A stretch of 64,000 nucleotides of DNA from Pseudomonadota bacterium (GCA_030549795.1 JAUQQO010000047.1:1-64000); one strand, 5' to 3'. Shown: positions 41,495 through 52,199, numbered from the stretch's first letter. The notes: generated by a model not told the origin, from the sequence alone. Numbers and translations are program-made.

Positions 41495-41902
41495 ATGCCG
41501 TTTTACGAACACACGCTGATCGCGCGACCGGATCTCACGGCCCAACAAGCACAAACTCTGGGTGAAACACTCGCACAATTGATCGCCGAACACGGCGGCA
41601 AGGTCACCAAGACCGAATATTGGGGTCTGCGCAACCTGGCCTATCGGATCAAGAAAAACCGTAAGGGACATTATCTGCACTTCAACATCGATGCGCCGCC
41701 GGCGGCGATCGCAGAACTCGAGCGGAACGAGCGCATCAACGAGGACGTGCTCCGCTACCTCACGGTGCGGGTCGACAAGCTCGACCCCAATCCCTCGCCG
41801 ATCATGCTCGCCAAAGCGAGCCGCGATGAGCGTGCCAAGCGCGAGCGCGAGCTGCGCGGCGAGGTGCGGCCCGAGCGCGAGGAGACAGGCGAGCCCGTGT
41901 GA
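41495..41902 (+). CDS. rpsF: 30S ribosomal protein S6
   Basis: A 135-residue S6 protein, binding 16S rRNA with S18 on the platform of the small subunit. MPFYEHTLIARPDLT, GKVTKTEYWGLRNLAYRIKK and GHYLHFNIDAPP are S6 hallmarks, with the charged alphaproteobacterial tail (DERAKRERELRGEVRPERE). AGGAG lies 5 nt before ATG 41495; the frame upstream of it is rejected. First gene of rpsF-rpsR-rplI. Confidence 0.97.
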   Translation: MPFYEHTLIARPDLTAQQAQTLGETLAQLIAEHGGKVTKTEYWGLRNLAYRIKKNRKGHYLHFNIDAPPAAIAELERNERINEDVLRYLTVRVDKLDPNPSPIMLAKASRDERAKRERELRGEVRPEREETGEPV

Positions 41903-41950
41903 GGATCGGCGTTGAGACAAATTCAGCGGAGCAACAAGAGGTCTTAAGCG

Positions 41951-42232
41951 ATGAGCGAGATCAACGAGAGCGCCGAACAGCGACCGGTGGAGCCCCCCAC
42001 CATCACCATTCGTCGGCCGTTCTTCCGCCGCAAGAAGGCGAGCCCCTTCGCGCACCCGGATGCGCCCAAGATCGACTACAAGGACGTCAAGCTCCTGCAG
42101 CGGTTCATCTCGGAATCCGGCAAGATCGTGCCGCGCCGGATCACCGCCGTCACCGCGAAGGAGCAACGGGCGCTCGCGCTCGCCATCAAGCGTGCGCGCG
42201 TGCTCGCGCTTTTGCCTTTCGTGGCGCGTTGA
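41951..42232 (+). CDS. rpsR: 30S ribosomal protein S18
   Basis: A 93-residue S18 protein, partner of S6. [25 protein letters not shown] and [20 protein letters not shown] are diagnostic (each seen in full here, quoted in part), followed by [26 protein letters not shown] lies 9 nt before the ATG. Beyond it comes a 380-bp stretch before rplI, where many relatives carry a DUF2232 membrane protein. Confidence 0.96.
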   Translation: MSEINESAEQRPVEPPTITIRRPFFRRKKASPFAHPDAPKIDYKDVKLLQRFISESGKIVPRRITAVTAKEQRALALAIKRARVLALLPFVAR

Positions 42233-42612
42233 GGCCAACCGCGACGCTCGGGCGGCGCATGGCCGAGGCGATGGGAAGCGGCGCGACGAGCGCGGGCCGG
42301 TGGGCAGCGATGGTCCCGCAGCCGGCGATGGCATGTGTCGCTCGCGCGGCGCCCGCCGGCGCGCGGCCCCGTTCGCGCCGCTGCGGCGGCAGGCGGACCG
42401 GCACCGCAGCCCGGTGCGACGCCCGCACGCTTCCTCCTTCCCGTCGTTTGGCGATGGCGGCCCGAGCTGCGGTTTTGATCTGCGGCCCAGCGCCGCATGC
42501 CCCTGTTCGGCGCGCCGTTCGGTTCACAAGCGTGCGCGCGATGGCCTTCGGTGCCGCCGCTGCGCGCGCGGTTGCGCCGCGGCGCCGCGCTTGAAGCGGA
42601 GAAACGCAACCC
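42233..42612 (+). other. 380-bp stretch between rpsR and rplI, no recognised gene
   Basis: In Rhodospirillales-type genomes a DUF2232 membrane protein gene of about 900 bp often lies here. This stretch is much shorter and very GC-rich. A plus-strand frame from ATG 42259 to 42594 (111 codons, starting MAEAMGSGAT) is rich in Ala/Arg, has no ribosome site and no membrane helices; a minus-strand frame is equally open. Both look like GC-driven open frames, so no gene is called. The stretch ends at the GAAACGCAACCC leader of rplI. Confidence 0.5.
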
Positions 42613-43128
42613 ATGGAGATCATCCTTCTCGAGCGCGTCCCCAAGCTCGGCCAAATGGGCGACGTGGTGAAAGTCAAAGACGGCTACGCCCGCAACTATC
42701 TCATCCCGCGCGGCAAGGCGCTGCGCGCGACCAAAGAGGCGCTCGCGGAATTCGCCAAGCGGCGCCAGGAGCTCGAGGCGCGCAACCTCGAGCGCAAGCA
42801 GGAGGCGCAAGCGCTCGCGGTCAAAGTCGACGGACAGAGCGTGACCGTGCTGCGCCAGGCGAGTGAGGGCGGACAGCTCTACGGCTCGGTGAGCGCCCGT
42901 GACATCGTGGAAGCCTTGGGCACAAGCGGCATTCGCATCGACCGCAGCCAGGTCCGTCTCGACCATCCGATCAAGACCCTGGGTCTGCACAAGGTGACCG
43001 TGGCCCTTCATCCCGAGGTCGAGGTCACGATCACGGTCAATGTCGCCCGCTCGGAGGAAGAAGCCGACATCCAAGCGGGCAAGCTCGCGCCGGCGCCGAC
43101 CGAGGCGGTCGAGGAAGCTCAGGGCTGA
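42613..43128 (+). CDS. rplI: 50S ribosomal protein L9
   Basis: A 171-residue L9 protein. [19 protein letters not shown] and the Gly-rich [20 protein letters not shown] loop bind 23S rRNA; a long helix follows, then the C-terminal domain with [17 protein letters not shown]. It is a little longer than the E. coli form because of an acidic tail. It ends 21 bp before phaR. Confidence 0.97.
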   Translation: MEIILLERVPKLGQMGDVVKVKDGYARNYLIPRGKALRATKEALAEFAKRRQELEARNLERKQEAQALAVKVDGQSVTVLRQASEGGQLYGSVSARDIVEALGTSGIRIDRSQVRLDHPIKTLGLHKVTVALHPEVEVTITVNVARSEEEADIQAGKLAPAPTEAVEEAQG

Positions 43129-43149
43129 TCCACCCGGCAGAGGAGAGCG

Positions 43150-43788
43150 ATGGCGAAAGCGCGGCCCGCCGAGGACGAAACGACCAAACCAGTCGCGGTT
43201 GTCAAGAAATACGCCAACCGGCGCCTCTACAACACCGCGACGAGCTCCTACGTCACGCTCGAAGAACTGGCGCAGATGATCCGCTCGGGCCGCGACTTCG
43301 TCGTCTATGACGCGAAGACCGGCGAGGACATCACGCGATCGGTTTTAACGCAGATCATTTTGGAAGAAGACGCAAGAGGAAGAAATCTTCTCCCAATCAG
43401 TTTCTTACGCCAGCTTATAAGCTTCTATGACGATCAGATGCGGGCGATCTTGCCGCGATATCTCGAGTTGAGCATGGAAAACTTCGCGCGGCATCAAGAC
43501 CAGATCCGCGCCTATGTCGAGCAGACGTTCGGGCGCTTCTTCCCGCTCGGGCAATTCGAGGAGATGGCGCGTCAAAACCTCGCTATGCTGCAACGCGCCG
43601 CCTCGGTCTTCAATCCCTTTTCCGCCGGCACCGAGAGCGGCAAGGCGGAGGGAGCGGAACCTCCGGCCGCCAAAGCGGATGCGGCAGCGGAGAAAATGCG
43701 CGAACTGGAAGCGAAACTCGAAGCCGTGCAGCGCCAGCTCGAGCAGCTGGTAAAGGCGACCGCAGCGAAAGACCAAGAGCGGCGCTGA
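43150..43788 (+). CDS. phaR: Polyhydroxyalkanoate synthesis repressor PhaR
   Basis: A 212-residue cytoplasmic DNA- and polymer-granule-binding protein that controls phasin expression. The N-terminal domain VVKKYANRRLYNTATSSYVTLEEL is the PHB/PHA-accumulation DNA-binding domain, then FLRQLISFYDDQMRAILPRYLE and FNPF, and a coiled C-terminus (LEAKLEAVQRQLEQLVK). GAGGAG precedes ATG 43150. No PHA synthase or phasin gene is in the window, so its targets lie elsewhere. Convergent with the LdtR-like gene. Confidence 0.92.
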   Translation: MAKARPAEDETTKPVAVVKKYANRRLYNTATSSYVTLEELAQMIRSGRDFVVYDAKTGEDITRSVLTQIILEEDARGRNLLPISFLRQLISFYDDQMRAILPRYLELSMENFARHQDQIRAYVEQTFGRFFPLGQFEEMARQNLAMLQRAASVFNPFSAGTESGKAEGAEPPAAKADAAAEKMRELEAKLEAVQRQLEQLVKATAAKDQERR

Positions 43789-43830
43789 GCCGTATCCGAA
43801 CCGTCGCCCTCCGTTCGCAGATGGTGAAGG

Positions 43831-44283
43831 TTAGGGCGGGAAGCTCACCAGGCTCGACCAATAGCGCTCGAGCGCCATGAGCGTCTGGTTGATCTGCTTG
43901 AGCTGCTCGGCGGTCGCCACTTTGCCTTCGATCTCGCTCGCGTTGCGGGCGTAGAGCTGATCGATCTTGGCGGTGAGCTCGAGCCCCTTGGGTGAAAGAC
44001 GAACGCGGGTCATGCGACGGTCATGGGTCGACCGTTCCTGCAAGAGATAACCGTTTTCGACCAACTTCTTGACGTTGTATGAGACGTTCGAGCCCAGATA
44101 GTAGCCACGGGCGGTGAGCTCGCCGACCGTTAATTGGTCGACGTTTATGTTGAACAAGATCAACGTCTGGACGTTGTTGATGTCCTGCACGCCGAGCCGA
44201 TCCAACTCGGCCTTGATCACGTCCAGAAAGCGTCGATGCAGGCGTTCGATAAGACGCGTCGTCAGGATGTAATGCTCTTTCAC
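43831..44283 (-). CDS. MarR-like winged-helix regulator, LdtR type
   Basis: A 150-residue winged-helix regulator. The wHTH segment QLTVGELTARGYYLGSNVSY, then VKKLVENGYLLQERSTHDRR and RLSPKGLELTAKI are the LdtR subgroup pattern known from alphaproteobacteria, where LdtR controls an L,D-transpeptidase gene and stress tolerance. No transpeptidase gene is close. It lies 69 bp downstream of the valine-catabolic genes on the same strand and could be read with them, but there is no evidence it regulates them. Confidence 0.8.
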   Translation of the reverse strand: MKEHYILTTRLIERLHRRFLDVIKAELDRLGVQDINNVQTLILFNINVDQLTVGELTARGYYLGSNVSYNVKKLVENGYLLQERSTHDRRMTRVRLSPKGLELTAKIDQLYARNASEIEGKVATAEQLKQINQTLMALERYWSSLVSFPP

Positions 44284-44352
44284 CGTGTCCTCGAAGCTGG
44301 GTGCGGCCGGCCCACCGGCGCACGCCGCGGGCAGCCGGCGTGACGTTCTGGT

Positions 44353-45246
44353 TTAATGACCCTTGGCAGAGATCATCGTCATAATTGCAGAAAAATCCAG
44401 TCCCTCGGTCGCTTCTGAGGCGAACAAGTTGTAGAGCTGATACGCTTGCGCCCCGAGCGGCGTGCGCGCGCCGGTGGCCAGAGCCGCCTCGAGCGCGAGT
44501 TTGAGATCCTTGCGCATCATCGCCACCGTGAACCCGGGCTGATAGCCGCGGTTGGCGGGGGAGCTCGGTACCGGTCCGGGTACCGGACAGTAGTTGGTCA
44601 ACGACCAACACTGACCCGAGCTCTTCGAGCTGATGTCGAACAGGGTCTGATGCGAGAGGCCGAGGCGTTCGGCCAGCGCCATCGCCTCGCACACCGAGAT
44701 CATTTGGATCCCGAGCATGAGATTGTTGCAGATCTTGGCGGCCTGGCCGTTGCCCGAAGGGCCGGCGTGGATCACCGCCTTGCCCATCGCCTTGAGGATC
44801 GGCTCGGCGCGGGCGAAGGCCTCTTCGTCTCCGCCCACCATGAAGGTGAGGGTGCCGGCCGTGGCTCCCGCCACCCCGCCCGAGACCGGTGCGTCCACCA
44901 TCGCGAGACCACGCTCTTTGGCCGCCTGCGCCACCGCGCGGGCGGTCGCGACGTCGATCGTCGAGCAGTCGATCAACAGCGTGCCGGGGGCGGCGCACTC
45001 CACCACGCCGCCCGGGTCGAGGTAAGCCGCGCGCACGTGCCGCCCTTCGGGCAGCATGGAGATCACCACTTCCGCCCCGCGCACCGCTTCCGCAGCAGTC
45101 TCGACCGCGGTGCCGCCGGCCGCCGCGAGCCGCGCGCGCGCCGCCGGCACGGGATCGAAGCCAACGACCGTGTGGCCGGCTTTGACGAGGTTGGCGGCCA
45201 TCGGTCCGCCCATGTTGCCGAGACCTAAAAACCCGATGCGGGCCAT
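44353..45246 (-). CDS. mmsB: 3-hydroxyisobutyrate dehydrogenase
   Basis: A 297-residue NAD-dependent dehydrogenase of valine breakdown, making methylmalonate semialdehyde. IGFLGLGNMGGPMAANLVKAGH binds NAD (quoted in part), DAPVSGGVAGATAGTL is the substrate loop and GNGQAAKICNNLMLGI holds the catalytic Lys. AAAGGAG lies 7 nt before ATG 45246. It is the third gene of the operon; the next enzyme, methylmalonate-semialdehyde dehydrogenase (mmsA), is absent from the window. Confidence 0.93.
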   Translation of the reverse strand: MARIGFLGLGNMGGPMAANLVKAGHTVVGFDPVPAARARLAAAGGTAVETAAEAVRGAEVVISMLPEGRHVRAAYLDPGGVVECAAPGTLLIDCSTIDVATARAVAQAAKERGLAMVDAPVSGGVAGATAGTLTFMVGGDEEAFARAEPILKAMGKAVIHAGPSGNGQAAKICNNLMLGIQMISVCEAMALAERLGLSHQTLFDISSKSSGQCWSLTNYCPVPGPVPSSPANRGYQPGFTVAMMRKDLKLALEAALATGARTPLGAQAYQLYNLFASEATEGLDFSAIMTMISAKGH

Positions 45247-45258
45247 CGCCGGTCTCCT

Positions 45259-46332
45259 TTAGATACCCTCCCAGTCGAGCGGCAACTCGCCTTCGGGAAT
45301 GGGTGCGAAGAACCGCTCGACTTCAGCCTCGGTGACCTCCTCGAAACTGCGATGTTTCCAACGCGGGTTGCGATCTTTGTCGATGAGCAGCGCGCGCACA
45401 CCTTCCGCGAACTCGCCCGCTTCGAGAGCATGGCGCACCATGCGGTACTCGAGGCGCAGGCAATCTTCGAGACTGGCATCGGCGGTACGGCGCAGTTGCG
45501 CGAAGGTGAGCCGCAGGGCAAGCGGCGATTTTTCCGCGAGCTGCGCGAGCTGGCTGCGTCCCCAGCCGGTCGGTTCGGCTTCGAGGCCGGCGATCAGGGC
45601 GGGGAACGACTCCGCCGAAAAGCACGCGCGGATCTTGGGCAGTTCGGAGGCGAGCCGTGCGGGAGGCGCCGGGGCGGCGAACTCGCGCAGCGCCGCCTCG
45701 AGCGTGGCGGCGACCGCGCCCTTCTCGGCGGCAATCAGGCGAACCTCGAGCTCGAGCAGGCGCGCTGCGGGCACGAAATGGGTGGCAAGTCCGGTCAAGA
45801 GCGCATCACCCGCCTCGAGCCGAGCGCCGGTCAGGCCGAGATAGAGGCCGACCGCATCGGGGCAGCGATTTAAGAAGAAGGACGCGCCGATGTCGGGAAA
45901 GAAGCCGATGCCCGTCTCCGGCATGGCCAAAAGCGCATGTTCGGTCACGATGCGGTGGCTGCCGTGGATCGAGATCCCGCACCCGCCGCCCATGGTGATG
46001 CCGTTTAAGAGTGCGATGTAGGGCTTCGGGAAGCGGGCGATGCGCCAGTTCATCCGATACTCGTCGCGGAAGAAGGGCAGCGCCGCCGCCACTCCCTCGG
46101 CTCTGACCGTCTCCACCACCGCCCGCACGTCGCCCCCGGCGCAAAAGGCTCGGCCCGGCGCAGCCTTGACCAGTACCGCCTCGACCTCGGGGTCGTCCTT
46201 CCAGCGCCGCAGATGGTCGGAGAGGGCGCGCACCATAGCGCGGGTCAGCGCATTGAGCGCCTGCTGGCGGTCGAGGACGACCACGCCGAGGTGCCCTTCG
46301 CGCAAAAAACGGATCGGCTCGCTCGTGCTCAC
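45259..46332 (-). CDS. 3-hydroxyisobutyryl-CoA hydrolase
   Basis: A 357-residue crotonase-fold hydrolase that frees 3-hydroxyisobutyrate from CoA in valine degradation. The oxyanion-hole segments [13 protein letters not shown] and [17 protein letters not shown], then [21 protein letters not shown], and the C-terminal [14 protein letters not shown] mark the HIBCH group rather than a plain enoyl-CoA hydratase. GTG 46332 overlaps the upstream dehydrogenase stop (GTGA). The product feeds mmsB 12 bp downstream. Confidence 0.9.
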   Translation of the reverse strand: MSTSEPIRFLREGHLGVVVLDRQQALNALTRAMVRALSDHLRRWKDDPEVEAVLVKAAPGRAFCAGGDVRAVVETVRAEGVAAALPFFRDEYRMNWRIARFPKPYIALLNGITMGGGCGISIHGSHRIVTEHALLAMPETGIGFFPDIGASFFLNRCPDAVGLYLGLTGARLEAGDALLTGLATHFVPAARLLELEVRLIAAEKGAVAATLEAALREFAAPAPPARLASELPKIRACFSAESFPALIAGLEAEPTGWGRSQLAQLAEKSPLALRLTFAQLRRTADASLEDCLRLEYRMVRHALEAGEFAEGVRALLIDKDRNPRWKHRSFEEVTEAEVERFFAPIPEGELPLDWEGI

Positions 46333-47477
46333 GACCCCTCCGCGAGCAGTCTGCGGGCGATGATCAGCCGCATGATCTCGTTGGTACCTTCGAGGATGCG
46401 GTGCACGCGCAGATCGCGCAGATAGCGCTCGATCGCGTATTCTCGAATGTAGCCGTAGCCACCGTGGAGCTGCAGCGCGCGATCCACGATCGCAAAGCCA
46501 ATGTCGGTGGCAAAGCGCTTGGCCATGGCCGCTGCAGCGGTGGCATCCGCGGCACCGTGATCGAGCTTCCAGGCGGCGCGCCAAACGAGGGCACGCGCCG
46601 CTTCGAGTTCGGTCGCCATATCGGCGAGGGTGAATTGGGTGTTCTGGAACTCGGCGATCGCGCGGCCGAACTGCTGGCGCTGTTTGGTGTAGGCGATCGC
46701 CCGCTCGAGGCACTCCGCCGCCGCCCCGAGCGAGCAGGCGGCGATGTTGATGCGGCCACCATCGAGCCCGCGCATGGCGATCTTGAACCCCTCGCCCTCG
46801 GCACCGATGCGGTTGCGCACCGGCACGCGGCAATCCTCGAAGATCACCATGGCGGTGGGCTGACTGTGCCAGCCGAGTTTTTCTTCCTGCTTGCCGAAAG
46901 AAAGACCTTTCGTCCCCTTTTCTACGAGGATGGCGCTGATGCCCGCCGCGCCCGGACCACCGGTGCGGCACATGACGAGATAGACATCGCTCGCCCCAGC
47001 GCCGCTGATGAACGCCTTGGCGCCGTTGAGCACATAGTCGTCGCCGTCGCGCCGGGCAGTCGTGCGCAAGGATGCGGCATCCGAGCCGCTGCCCGGCTCG
47101 GTCAGACAATAAGAGCCGAAGCGCGCCATGCTGCACAGATCGGGAAGGAAGTTGCGGCGCTGCTCGCGGTCACCATGGGCGTCGATCATCCAGGCGACCA
47201 TGTTGTGAATGGAAAGATAGGCCGCTGTTGACGGACATCCGCGCGCCAGCTCCTCGAAGACGAGCGCCGCTTCGAGGCGTCCAAGGCCCGAGCCTCCGAC
47301 CTCTTCGCTCACATAGATCCCAGCGAAGCCGAGCGCCGCCGCTTTGCGCAGCGTTTCCACCGGAAAGATGTGATCACGGTCCCAGAGATCAGCCGCCGGT
47401 GCCAGCTCCTCGCGCGCAAAGTCGCGCGCCAGTTCGGCGATGGCACGCTGTTCTTCGCTTGGTTCGAACCCGATCAC
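46329..47477 (-). CDS. Isobutyryl-CoA dehydrogenase-like acyl-CoA dehydrogenase
   Basis: A 382-residue acyl-CoA dehydrogenase with [49 protein letters not shown] and [18 protein letters not shown], where the Glu is the catalytic base. First gene of a three-gene run followed by the hydrolase and mmsB, so isobutyryl-CoA to methacrylyl-CoA is the likely reaction; the enoyl-CoA hydratase for the intermediate step is not seen here. No strong ribosome site is obvious before ATG 47477. Confidence 0.88.
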   Translation of the reverse strand: MIGFEPSEEQRAIAELARDFAREELAPAADLWDRDHIFPVETLRKAAALGFAGIYVSEEVGGSGLGRLEAALVFEELARGCPSTAAYLSIHNMVAWMIDAHGDREQRRNFLPDLCSMARFGSYCLTEPGSGSDAASLRTTARRDGDDYVLNGAKAFISGAGASDVYLVMCRTGGPGAAGISAILVEKGTKGLSFGKQEEKLGWHSQPTAMVIFEDCRVPVRNRIGAEGEGFKIAMRGLDGGRINIAACSLGAAAECLERAIAYTKQRQQFGRAIAEFQNTQFTLADMATELEAARALVWRAAWKLDHGAADATAAAAMAKRFATDIGFAIVDRALQLHGGYGYIREYAIERYLRDLRVHRILEGTNEIMRLIIARRLLAEGS

Positions 47478-47575
47478 CGGCCTCCTCGCACCCTACACAC
47501 CAAGCGACCTACCGATGCCGGCGCGAGGGGTCAACCGCGCGCACGGCGATTGCATCGGCTTCGAACGCGTCTTAG

Positions 47576-48649
<1,074 letters not shown>

Positions 48650-48669
48650 GCGTAGGGCACGCAGGGGCG

Positions 48670-48981
48670 CTAGCGCACCCCTTCCACCGCCTCGAAGGTC
48701 TCGAGCTGCGGGGGACCGAGGTAGAGATCGCGGGTGGCCCCTGCATCCCGGTGCGCGGCCCGAAACGCCTCCGAGCGCGTCCAGGCTTCGAACGCCGCGC
48801 GCGACTGCCATACCGAATGCGACGCGTAAAGAGTGTAGTCCTCGAAGGTCGGACCGCGCAGGAGATGGAAGGCCACGAAACCCGGTACGCGCTCGAGATG
48901 GCTCTCGCGCTGCCGCCAGATGTCTTCGAACGCCGCCTCGCAGCCGCGCCGGATCTTGAACCGGTTCATCGCCACGAACAT
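48670..48981 (-). CDS. Heme-degrading/antibiotic-biosynthesis monooxygenase (ABM) domain protein
   Basis: A 103-residue single ABM-domain protein, a dimeric alpha/beta barrel. The IsdG-type catalytic trio can be matched: Asn6 in MNRFKI, Trp in EAWTRS and His in FRAAHRD. That, and the location tail-to-tail with hemB, suggests heme degradation, but many ABM proteins have other roles. ATG 48981 has GGGAG 9 nt upstream; the long in-frame extension is GC-driven. Confidence 0.8.
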   Translation of the reverse strand: MFVAMNRFKIRRGCEAAFEDIWRQRESHLERVPGFVAFHLLRGPTFEDYTLYASHSVWQSRAAFEAWTRSEAFRAAHRDAGATRDLYLGPPQLETFEAVEGVR

Positions 48982-49125
48982 GGCTCGCTGCTCCCGTGCG
49001 AAGATCGCGCGCAGCCCATCTAGGGCGCTTGCGCGACCGCGACCAGCGCCCGCGCGGCTCCTTGTGCGCCGCTGCGCGCGTGCGCGCGAAGGCGCGCGGT
49101 CTTGCCGGCCTTTGGAGCGATCGCC

Positions 49126-49968
49126 TTGAGCCTTGGCGTCTTTCTCGTCGTTCTCGCGGCAGCCGTTCTGCACGCCAGCTGGAACGCGCTCATCAAACGG
49201 GGGCGCGATCCGTTCCTGCGCCTTGCCGTTGTCGTTCTCACCGGCTCGCTCCTTTGCGTGCCGCTTTTGCCTTGGATCGAACCGCCGCGCGAGGAGGCTT
49301 GGCCGTGGCTTTTGGGGTCGGTTGCGATTCATATCGCCTACAACAGCTTTTTGTGCCTTGCCTACGCGCACGGAGATCTGAGCCTCGCCTATCCGCTGGC
49401 GCGCGGCCTCGCCCCACCGCTTGTCGCCGTGCTCGGTGCTTTGTTCGCCGATGAGCTCCTCGCGCTGCCCGAGCTCGCGGCGATCGTGGTGGTTTCCGCC
49501 GGCATTGTGGCGCTCATCGGGCTCGGGCGAATCGCCCATGCCCAGCGCCGCAGCCTCATCTGGGCAACGCTGTGCGGGGTGACGATCGCCCTTTATACGC
49601 TGTGTGACGGACGCGGGGTGCGCGCAGCCGGCGAGCCCTGGGGCTACATCCTTTGGCTGTTCGCGCTCGATGGGTTGCTCTTCGGGGGCGCGGTGCTCTG
49701 GTTCGCCCGCCGTCGCCTTGCGAGCTTTCTCGGCAGCGGCCTCGTGCCCGCCTTAGCCGGCGGCCTTCTCTCGTTTTTGGCCTATGCGATCGTGATCTGG
49801 GCGATGGCGCGCGCGCCCTTGGCGCTTGTGTCCGCGCTTCGCGAGAGCTCGGTGGTCCTCGCCGCCTGGATCGGCACGCGCCTTTTGGGCGAGCCGTTCG
49901 GCCGAGAGCGCACCGCGGCCGCAGCACTCGTTCTTGTGGGCGTTGTGCTCTTGAAGCTCGCGGGGTGA
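49126..49968 (+). CDS. EamA/DMT-family transporter
   Basis: A 280-residue inner-membrane protein with ten predicted helices in two EamA halves (LHASWNALIKRGRDPFLRL, YPLARGLAPPLVAVLGALFA, then YAIVIWAMARAPLALVSALRESSVVLAA and RTAAAALVLVGVVLLKLAG). Substrate unknown; relatives export amino acids or metabolites. TTG 49126 is favoured since GGAG lies 8 nt upstream; TTG 49102 is the alternative. Confidence 0.85.
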   Translation: MSLGVFLVVLAAAVLHASWNALIKRGRDPFLRLAVVVLTGSLLCVPLLPWIEPPREEAWPWLLGSVAIHIAYNSFLCLAYAHGDLSLAYPLARGLAPPLVAVLGALFADELLALPELAAIVVVSAGIVALIGLGRIAHAQRRSLIWATLCGVTIALYTLCDGRGVRAAGEPWGYILWLFALDGLLFGGAVLWFARRRLASFLGSGLVPALAGGLLSFLAYAIVIWAMARAPLALVSALRESSVVLAAWIGTRLLGEPFGRERTAAAALVLVGVVLLKLAG

Positions 49969-50022
49969 GCGCTTCTCTTAAAAAAACCGAGAAGCATCGC
50001 GCCTAGGGCGGAGTTCTGCGAG

Positions 50023-50790
50023 GTGTCCGAGCCGCTTCTCTGGCCGCCGCGGGTGGACCCCGAGGCATTGGGGTTGCCGCCGGCTCTTTGGCCCGAGCCG
50101 CTCGAGCTCGAGCGCCGCGTGCTCCATCGCGACGGCCTCGTCCTCGTCATCGACAAGCCGGCTGGCCTTCCGGTGCACGCCGGGCCCAAGGGGGGCCCGA
50201 ACCTCGAACAGTTCCTCGACGCCTTGCGCTACGGATATCCGCGCAAGCCCGCACTCGCCCACCGGCTCGACCGCGACACCTCGGGCTGTCTCGTCCTCGG
50301 CCGCCATCCGGCGGCGCTGCGCCGGCTCGGGCGCCTGTTCGCCGAGGGCAAGGTGGAGAAGACCTATTGGGCGGTGGTCGTGGGTGGTCCCGAGAGCGAG
50401 GAGGGGCGCATCGACCTTCCGCTCAAGAAGCGCTCGGAGCTGCGCGGCTGGTGGATGAAGGTCGATCCGAGCGGCCAGCCCGCCTCCACGCTCTGGCGCG
50501 TGCGCGGCCGCGGACCCGGGATCTGTTGGATCGAGTTCCGCCCGCTTACCGGCCGCACCCATCAGCTGCGCGTCCACGCCGAAGCCATGGGCTGGCCGAT
50601 CTTGGGTGATCCCATCTATGGCCGCGACCGGCAACCACGCCCCTTGCCGCCCTTGCATCTGCACGCGCGCGCCATCGTTCTGCCGTTGCGCGAGAACAAA
50701 CCGGCCTTGAAAGTCGAAGCCCCACCACCACCGCACATGCTCGAAGCCCTGCGCGCTTGCGGCTTCCGCCCGGATGCGACGACCAGCTGA
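50023..50790 (+). CDS. RluA-family pseudouridine synthase
   Basis: A 255-residue enzyme isomerising uridine in rRNA or tRNA. The catalytic Asp is in AHRLDRDTSGCLVLG; VIDKPAGLPVHAGP and RPLTGRTHQLRVHAEAMGWPILGD are the other family motifs. There is no S4 domain, so it is a short RluA-type of unknown position specificity. ATG 50023 begins MSEPLLWPPR and lies 54 bp after the EamA gene; no clear ribosome site. Confidence 0.9.
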   Translation: MSEPLLWPPRVDPEALGLPPALWPEPLELERRVLHRDGLVLVIDKPAGLPVHAGPKGGPNLEQFLDALRYGYPRKPALAHRLDRDTSGCLVLGRHPAALRRLGRLFAEGKVEKTYWAVVVGGPESEEGRIDLPLKKRSELRGWWMKVDPSGQPASTLWRVRGRGPGICWIEFRPLTGRTHQLRVHAEAMGWPILGDPIYGRDRQPRPLPPLHLHARAIVLPLRENKPALKVEAPPPPHMLEALRACGFRPDATTS

Positions 50791-50813
50791 TCGATTGCGA
50801 GCGCTTGTGTGGC

Positions 50814-51566
50814 TCAGCCGCGCCCGACGAAGGGCATCTTGGTCGCCATGATGGTCATAAAGAGCACGTTGCAGTCGAGCGGTAGGCTCGCCATGAAGGC
50901 GATCGCGCGTCCCACCTGCTCGACCGGCATCAAGGGCTCGGGGCGGATCGATCCGTCTGCTTGCAAGACCCCGTCCTTCATGCGCGCCGCCATCGGCGTT
51001 TCGGCATTGCCGATGTCGATCTGACCCACCGCGATGTCGTACTTGCGGCCATCGAGCGCCGCTTGCCGGGTAAGCCCGGTAACGCTGTGCTTGGTGGCGG
51101 TATAGGCGATCGCATTGGGGCGCGGCGCATAGGCCGAGATCGACCCGTTGTTGATGATCCGTCCGCCGCGCGGATCCTGGTCCTTCATGATCCGGAAGGC
51201 CTGTTGTAGGCACAGGAACATGCCGGTGAGGTTGGTGTCGACCACCCGTTTCCACTCGGCAAAGGGCAGATCCTCGAGCGGAACCGCAGGAGCCCCCACC
51301 CCGGCATTGTTGAAGAGGAGATCGAGGCGCCCGAAGCGGTCTTTGATCGCCGCGAACAGCGCCTCCACCTGGGCGGGATCGGTAACGTCGGTCGGATGGA
51401 CGAGCGCCGTGCTGCCCCGGGGCAACAGCGCCTGTGTCTCTTCGAGCTGTTCGCGGCGCCGTCCGGCGAGCACGACCGTCCAGCCTTCCTGCGCCAGGGC
51501 GCATGCGGCTGCACGCCCGATTCCGCTTCCCGCACCGGTGATAAGCGCGATCTTCGGCTTCGACAC
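50814..51566 (-). CDS. Short-chain dehydrogenase/reductase
   Basis: A 250-residue NAD(P)-dependent SDR with [27 protein letters not shown], catalytic Ser in [12 protein letters not shown] and Tyr/Lys in YTATKHSV. The substrate is unknown; acoABC lies about 750 bp from its start, on the other strand, so a diacetyl/acetoin-type reductase is one guess. GTG 51566 has GGGAGGA upstream. Convergent with the RluA gene. Confidence 0.88.
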   Translation of the reverse strand: MSKPKIALITGAGSGIGRAAACALAQEGWTVVLAGRRREQLEETQALLPRGSTALVHPTDVTDPAQVEALFAAIKDRFGRLDLLFNNAGVGAPAVPLEDLPFAEWKRVVDTNLTGMFLCLQQAFRIMKDQDPRGGRIINNGSISAYAPRPNAIAYTATKHSVTGLTRQAALDGRKYDIAVGQIDIGNAETPMAARMKDGVLQADGSIRPEPLMPVEQVGRAIAFMASLPLDCNVLFMTIMATKMPFVGRG

Positions 51567-51778
51567 CCCGTTCCTCCCTGCCCTGAGTGCGACCTTGCGC
51601 CTTCTCTAGCGGCATCGGTGGCCCCAGCCCAAGATCCCATCCTCGCATGGGCGATGCGCGAACGGCAGGACGGGGACCGCGGCCGGTTGCCGCGGTGCCT
51701 TTCCGCGGTTGGCGAGTGGACAAGCGGACGCTAATTGGCCTGCATCGGGAGCGAGGATCCCGCATGGAGGCTGCACGG

Positions 51779-52174
51779 ATGAATAAGTTTGTCCTAGCCG
51801 CCGCAGTGCTCTTTGTAGGCGGCATCATAACGGGCGCAGAGGCTCAAGAACGCGGCAAGGGTGGCGATCCGGAAGCTGGCAAGACTGTGGCTCGCCAATG
51901 CGTCGCCTGCCACAACCTCGACAAGCCTGATGCCAAGCCCACTGGGCCGAGCCTTTTGGGCGTGTGGGGTCGCCCTGCGGGAACCGACCCGCAATACGCA
52001 GCCAAATACGGCCCCGGGATCAAGGAATCGGGCGTCGTTTGGGACAACGAGGAAATCCTCGACCGCTACCTCGAGAACCCGCAGAGCGTGATCAAGGGCT
52101 CGCGCATGGCCTTCCGCCTCGCCGATCCCAAAAAGCGCGCCGACGTCATCGCCTATCTCAAGACACTGAAGTAA
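51779..52174 (+). CDS. Class I cytochrome c
   Basis: A 131-residue periplasmic cytochrome c (signal MNKFVLAAAVLFVGGIITGAEA). One heme site CVACH and a Met ligand in GSRMAFRLAD; the fold segments GPSLLGVWGRPAG and ADVIAYLKTL resemble cytochrome c2-type electron carriers. ATG 51779 has GGAGG 8 nt upstream; ATG 51764 would add five residues before the signal. A strong terminator follows, so it is a single-gene unit. Confidence 0.93.
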   Translation: MNKFVLAAAVLFVGGIITGAEAQERGKGGDPEAGKTVARQCVACHNLDKPDAKPTGPSLLGVWGRPAGTDPQYAAKYGPGIKESGVVWDNEEILDRYLENPQSVIKGSRMAFRLADPKKRADVIAYLKTLK

Positions 52175-52199
52175 TCCCTCGCACATCGCTTCGCAAAGC

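Noticed and set aside
42259-42594. Possible 111-codon gene between rpsR and rplI
   Set aside because: No ribosome site, Ala/Arg-rich composition, and equally open on the other strand.
48663-48682. Loose hairpin AGGGGCGC...GCACCCCT between hemB and the ABM gene
   Set aside because: Bulged, no U-run and overlaps the ABM stop codon.
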